8,880 nt of DNA, from assembly GCA_947564305.1 (NCBI GenBank), contig CANOBT010000206.1:1-8880 (forward strand), in the 5' to 3' direction. This DNA comes from an uncultured Lachnospiraceae bacterium (lineage in GTDB: Bacteria; Bacillota_A; Clostridia; Lachnospirales; Lachnospiraceae). The notes under the pieces are model-generated. The model had not been told where the DNA came from and made no database searches. It saw only the letters and a list, made by a program, of their open reading frames with translations. Positions 6,119 through 8,880 of the stretch are shown piece after piece. Position numbers and translations under genes: made by a program. Within the stretch, counting starts at the first letter, position 1; each line of letters starts with the position of its first letter.

Positions 6119-6862
6119 ATGAAGATTACAGAAGAACTTAACAAATATATAGGTTATCAGATTCATTTGTATCGAAAACTCCGCAATTACACTTTGAAGC
6201 AATTTGCAGAAATGATACATAAAAGTATCTCTACAGTTTCAAAATATGAAAATGGCACTATTTCCATCGAAATTAATACGCTTTATGAAATTGCCGACGC
6301 ACTTCGGGTTACTGTTTCACAGTTGCTGCCGCCTGAAACAGGCCTTGCAAAGGAGTCTTTTCAGACAGCAATTAATCCTGCCGGCAGCTTTTTTTCCAAA
6401 AGCAATGTCTTTTATATGTATCAATGTTTTACTTTGGATCGCAAAGCCTTGAACAAGGGGATTTTGATCAGTGTGCTTGAAATAGAACGGAGAGCAAACG
6501 ATTATGACAGGGTTTCTTTCTATTCTGAAAGTATTAATCCTGCTGAAAATTATCGGAACTGCAAATATATATATAAAGGACGAATTCTTTATTTTGAGTA
6601 TATTGTCTATATGGAACTGGAAAATATATATCAAAAGGGAGATCGTTTCTATATTTATGCGAAGGAGCCGTTTGATGTTACAAATATGACCACCGGCTTG
6701 TATTCCGGCATATCTCAGTCAATGCGTAATCCAGCCGCGGCAAAAGTCATTTTTTCTACATTCCTGCTGAAATGTGATGAAGAATTGCGGCAAAAACTAT
6801 TGATCACTTCAAAAGATTCTTTTAATGACATCCGCAGGACAAATGCACTGGTTATCCGGTGA
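6119..6862 (+). CDS. XRE-family helix-turn-helix transcriptional regulator
   Basis: A 247-residue cytoplasmic protein. Residues about 12-70 are a classic Cro/CI-type domain: IGYQIHLYRKLRNYTLKQFA, a recognition helix around SISTVSKYENG (36-46), and INTLYEIADALRVTVSQLL closing the fold. The remaining 175 or so residues, rich in aromatic residues and beta-like stretches (YMYQCFTLDR, KYIYKGRILYFEYIVYMELE), form a domain I do not recognise; it could bind a ligand or dimerise. It is longer than simple XRE repressors and does not look like a LexA/CI peptidase. The start has a perfect AAGGAGG eight bases upstream. It is transcribed away from the peptidase operon, with palindromes and promoters in between, so it probably regulates that operon and itself. 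Its end faces the LysR gene 36 bases away with no convincing terminator between. Confidence 0.85.
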   Translation: MKITEELNKYIGYQIHLYRKLRNYTLKQFAEMIHKSISTVSKYENGTISIEINTLYEIADALRVTVSQLLPPETGLAKESFQTAINPAGSFFSKSNVFYMYQCFTLDRKALNKGILISVLEIERRANDYDRVSFYSESINPAENYRNCKYIYKGRILYFEYIVYMELENIYQKGDRFYIYAKEPFDVTNMTTGLYSGISQSMRNPAAAKVIFSTFLLKCDEELRQKLLITSKDSFNDIRRTNALVIR

Positions 6863-6898
6863 GGTCTCCTTAGCATGTCTGGCGCTTTTGCGGTGTAT

Positions 6899-7712
6899 TT
6901 ACTCAAGCTTCAAATAGTTCTTTAAAAAATTCATAAAAGTAATCGCGGCTGCCGGACAAAAGCGCTGGTCGTTTCTGGCGATGACCAGCGTCCGGTAAGT
7001 ATTTTGTAGAGACACTGACTCCGAAGCCTGCCTCTATCAACTTATGGGAAACAAGTTCATCAGTCAGTCTGAAAGAAACGGTCGGCGTGATTCTTACAGC
7101 ATCAAAGATTTCGCCTATTTCAAAATCAAATTTTTCTCCTGAAGGAATATACGGGACACCCTCCAGATCGTGGATAGATAAGGCCAACTTTTTTGACAAA
7201 GGATGGTCTACGGGCATAACAGCCATGAATTCATCCTGCAGCAGCTCAACCTGGGTAAATCCTTCTGCGCCGTATTTAGAGGTAAATGCCAGATCTATCT
7301 CGCCATTCGCAAGTTTCGTATGTATCTCATCATATTCCCCGCAAAAAATGTCAAAATTGATACAAGGATAAATGGCATGAAATTCCTTGAGAATATTCGG
7401 CAAGAGGTTTACAGCTATACTAAAGATTGTGCCAATCCGGATTAAGCCGGAATCAGCTTTTGTAAGAGAATCCGAGATTTCTTTTAAGTGTTTCTGTTCT
7501 GCTGTGATCTTTTCCAAAGCGTCGATTACTTCTCGTGCTGCCGGAAGGAGTTCTACGCCGGATTTTTTGCGTTTGAAGACAGGGAATCCCATTTCTGATT
7601 CAAAAGCCTTTACTGTCTGGCTTACGGCAGCCTGGGAATAGTTCAGGCGCTGGGCCGTTTTGGTAAAGCTGCCCGTTTTACATACATCGATAATAATCTC
7701 GTATTTTTTCAT
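6899..7712 (-). pseudogene. LysR-family transcriptional regulator, broken near the C-terminus
   Basis: The N-terminal winged helix-turn-helix is intact and typical (KTGSFTKTAQRLNYSQAAVS, 12-31, then FKRKKSGVELLPAA), and the effector-binding domain is recognisable from about residue 88 (GLIRIGTIFSIAVNLLP) to AGFGVSVSTKYLP (228-240). After P240 (codon at 6993-6995) the frame reads non-family sequence and stops at 6903, total 269 residues. In the neighbouring frame the same DNA encodes RTLVIARNDQRFCPAAAITF and on to a stop at 6899, which is the normal LysR C-terminus. Even joined, the protein would be about 271 residues rather than about 290, so roughly 20 residues of the second effector subdomain also appear deleted. 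DNA binding may survive; ligand response probably does not. The start has GGAGGG (7722-7727) ten bases upstream. It is divergent from the DapA-family gene, the classic arrangement for a LysR regulator and its target. Confidence 0.8.
6963..6990. repeat. 8-bp inverted repeat beside the LysR break
   Basis: CGCTGGTC (6963-6970) and GACCAGCG (6983-6990) are perfect inverted copies with a 12-base loop. They lie within the displaced C-terminal LysR coding sequence and end 3-5 bases from the frame break, so a hairpin here may have promoted the deletion. Coding constraint could also produce it. Confidence 0.5.
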
Positions 7713-7741
7713 AGGTATAAGCCCTCCGTGACATTAAGAAA

Positions 7742-7751
7742 TGTAATTACA
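7742..7751. promoter_or_regulatory. Candidate LysR recognition site in the divergent control region
   Basis: TGTAATTACA is a perfect 10-bp palindrome between the divergent lysR-like and DapA-family genes. Its centre is about 63 bases before the predicted transcription start of the latter, where LysR-type proteins usually anchor (about -65). The length and exact T-N11-A form are not canonical. Confidence 0.45.
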
Positions 7752-7797
7752 GCCATCGTCATTCGTTATGATTTACAGAAAACAATGCGAAAATGCA

Positions 7798-7803
7798 TAT
7801 AAT
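7798..7803 (+). promoter_or_regulatory. -10 box of the DapA-family gene promoter
   Basis: A perfect TATAAT. No good -35 lies 16-18 bases upstream; TTTACA at 7772-7777 is 20 bases away. A weak -35 is usual for promoters that need a LysR activator. Transcription would start near 7810, leaving a leader of about 137 bases (7810-7946) in which I see a T7 run and a weak hairpin (GGATGT/ACATTC near 7900) but no recognisable riboswitch or small gene. Confidence 0.5.
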
Positions 7804-7930
7804 CTTTGCGAGATAAATAATAGTGATTACTTCCATCAGCTTTCATCGTTTTTTTATTCCGGATAAACAATATAGAATAATATTAACAACAAGACAGTTG
7901 GATGTCAAATAACATTCGGCAAAATGAACG

Positions 7931-7937
7931 AAAGGGG
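7931..7937 (+). promoter_or_regulatory. Shine-Dalgarno deciding the DapA-family start
   Basis: AAAGGGG sits nine bases before the ATG at 7947. The in-frame ATG at 7902 has no such site and would add 15 residues not expected for the family. Confidence 0.65.
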
Positions 7938-7946
7938 ATTAAAACA

Positions 7947-8864
7947 ATGAAAGAAGCAACAATGAACAAATTTGCACAGGTATTTCCAGCTATGGTAACT
8001 CCGATGCACGAGGACGGAAGCTTTAACTATGAGACAGCAAAGAAGCACATGGACTGGATGATTGATGAAGGTATCGGCGGCATGGGAATCCTGATGGCAT
8101 CTGGAGAGTACCAGAGCATGTCACTGGATGAGCATAAGGCATATGTCAATGAGATGGTTCCATACGCAAAGAAACGCGGTGCGTCTGTCATCGTGGGCGC
8201 TTCCAGGGAACGGGTAGAAGACGTCGTAGAACTGATGGAAAATGCGCGCGAGGCAGGTGCGGATGCCGCTATGGTACTGCCATCCTTCTATTATAACCAG
8301 GGACAGAATGAGATCTATGATCACTACAAATACATCAACGACCACTCCGGGCTTGATATCATGGTATATAACAATCCTAATGTGACCTCCGGGATAACAA
8401 CAGAGACCATGAAGGAATTATATAAGCTTGATCATGTAAAGATTGTAAAAGACGCATCCATGGTGATCGATGTGATGACAGACTATATCTTTGAGGCAGA
8501 AAAAGCAGAGGATGCAGGAGTTCTTTGCGGATGTGATTATCTTCTGTATCCGGCATATGCGACAGGAGCAATCGGCTGGATCAGTATGACAGCTAATATC
8601 CTGCCGAGATTGTCCGCAGAGTTCCATAAGGCAATGATCGTGGAGAAGGATTATCAGAAGGGTCTTGAACTCTATAAGAAGCTCTATCCGGTGGTAAATA
8701 TGACAGAGCGTTTCCCGAAGCCGACCCAGGCAGTTAAGTATGTATTGGAAGAGGTATATGGATTTGAAGAGGGTATCTGCCGCCGTCCGCGCCGGGGCCT
8801 TAACGAGGAAGAGAAGAAGCTGGTGCTTGAGATGAGTGATATTGTAAGATTGTCCAGGGAATAA
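7947..8864 (+). CDS. DapA/NanA-family class I lyase (dihydrodipicolinate synthase-like)
   Basis: A 305-residue cytoplasmic TIM-barrel enzyme of normal family length. VFPAMVTPM (12-20) is the typical first strand, ASGEY (51-55) replaces the usual GTTGE loop, the YNNP motif gives the catalytic Tyr141, and VKDAS gives the Schiff-base Lys168. It should therefore form an imine with a 2-oxo acid and carry out aldol cleavage, dehydration or deamination. Two features argue against true dihydrodipicolinate synthase: the Thr-Thr pair is replaced by Ala-Ser, and no Arg follows YNNP where DapA binds its substrate carboxylate. Sugar-acid aldolases/dehydratases and the pyrroline-4-hydroxy-2-carboxylate deaminase of hydroxyproline breakdown belong to the same superfamily and are possible. 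It is divergent from a broken LysR gene and is followed directly by a ribosome binding site, so it leads a catabolic operon that continues to the right. Confidence 0.88.
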   Translation: MKEATMNKFAQVFPAMVTPMHEDGSFNYETAKKHMDWMIDEGIGGMGILMASGEYQSMSLDEHKAYVNEMVPYAKKRGASVIVGASRERVEDVVELMENAREAGADAAMVLPSFYYNQGQNEIYDHYKYINDHSGLDIMVYNNPNVTSGITTETMKELYKLDHVKIVKDASMVIDVMTDYIFEAEKAEDAGVLCGCDYLLYPAYATGAIGWISMTANILPRLSAEFHKAMIVEKDYQKGLELYKKLYPVVNMTERFPKPTQAVKYVLEEVYGFEEGICRRPRRGLNEEEKKLVLEMSDIVRLSRE

Positions 8865-8865
8865 A

Positions 8866-8872
8866 AAGGAGG
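8866..8872 (+). promoter_or_regulatory. Ribosome binding site of the next gene
   Basis: A perfect AAGGAGG starts two bases after the TAA of the DapA-family gene. With eight bases to the window edge, the next start codon should be at 8881. This shows the DapA-family gene is the first of at least two cotranscribed genes. Confidence 0.65.
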
Positions 8873-8880
8873 CATTTTAC

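Noticed and set aside
7902..7946. Upstream ATG for the DapA-family gene
   Set aside because: No ribosome binding site and no family homology in the added residues; AAAGGGG points to 7947.

Overview
The window looks like a low-to-moderate GC member of the Bacillota, probably a gut Lachnospiraceae-type Clostridium. The reasons are strong GGAGG-type ribosome binding sites, AT-rich intergenic DNA with canonical -35/-10 boxes, tightly packed operons, and transposases of types familiar from that family. This is judged by eye; no database search was possible.

Layout. Positions 1-1078 are insertion-sequence wreckage. A fragment of an IS30-type transposase (helix-turn-helix part, + strand) meets, at about position 80, a DDE transposase read from the opposite strand. 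Both genes have lost their 3' ends at the same point. Positions 1079-1442 are non-coding and hold a structured transposase leader, a hairpin with T-tracts, phased TCTGTA repeats and a terminator-like hairpin.

Positions 1443-5795 form one four-gene operon on the minus strand. In order of transcription it encodes an M24 Xaa-Pro-type metallopeptidase (4722-5795), an MFS transporter (3456-4700), a divergent cyclophilin-type peptidyl-prolyl isomerase (2867-3451) and an APC amino-acid permease (1443-2845). The permease is interrupted by a one-base frameshift in a run of seven A. Gaps between genes are 4-21 bases. The operon has a good promoter (TTTACA-17-TATTAT) and a perfect 14-bp palindrome just downstream of the predicted start of transcription.

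Divergent from it at 6119-6862 is an XRE-type regulator with its own extended -10 promoter, the obvious candidate to control the operon. A LysR-type regulator gene (6899-7712, minus strand) faces it. The LysR gene is broken: its true C-terminal end lies in another frame and about 20 residues are missing. Divergent from LysR is a DapA/NanA-family lyase (7947-8864, + strand), followed by a perfect ribosome binding site for a gene starting at 8881.

How the parts may work together (inference). Prolidases cleave only the trans form of Xaa-Pro bonds, and cyclophilins speed cis-trans exchange of those bonds. A soluble cyclophilin cotranscribed with a prolidase-type enzyme and two transporters therefore suggests uptake and breakdown of proline (or proline-like imino acid) peptides, with isomerisation coupled to hydrolysis. 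The DapA-family enzyme might belong to the same theme (one family branch deaminates a hydroxyproline intermediate), but nothing in the sequence proves that. Decay of both the permease and the LysR regulator suggests the locus may be losing function in this strain.
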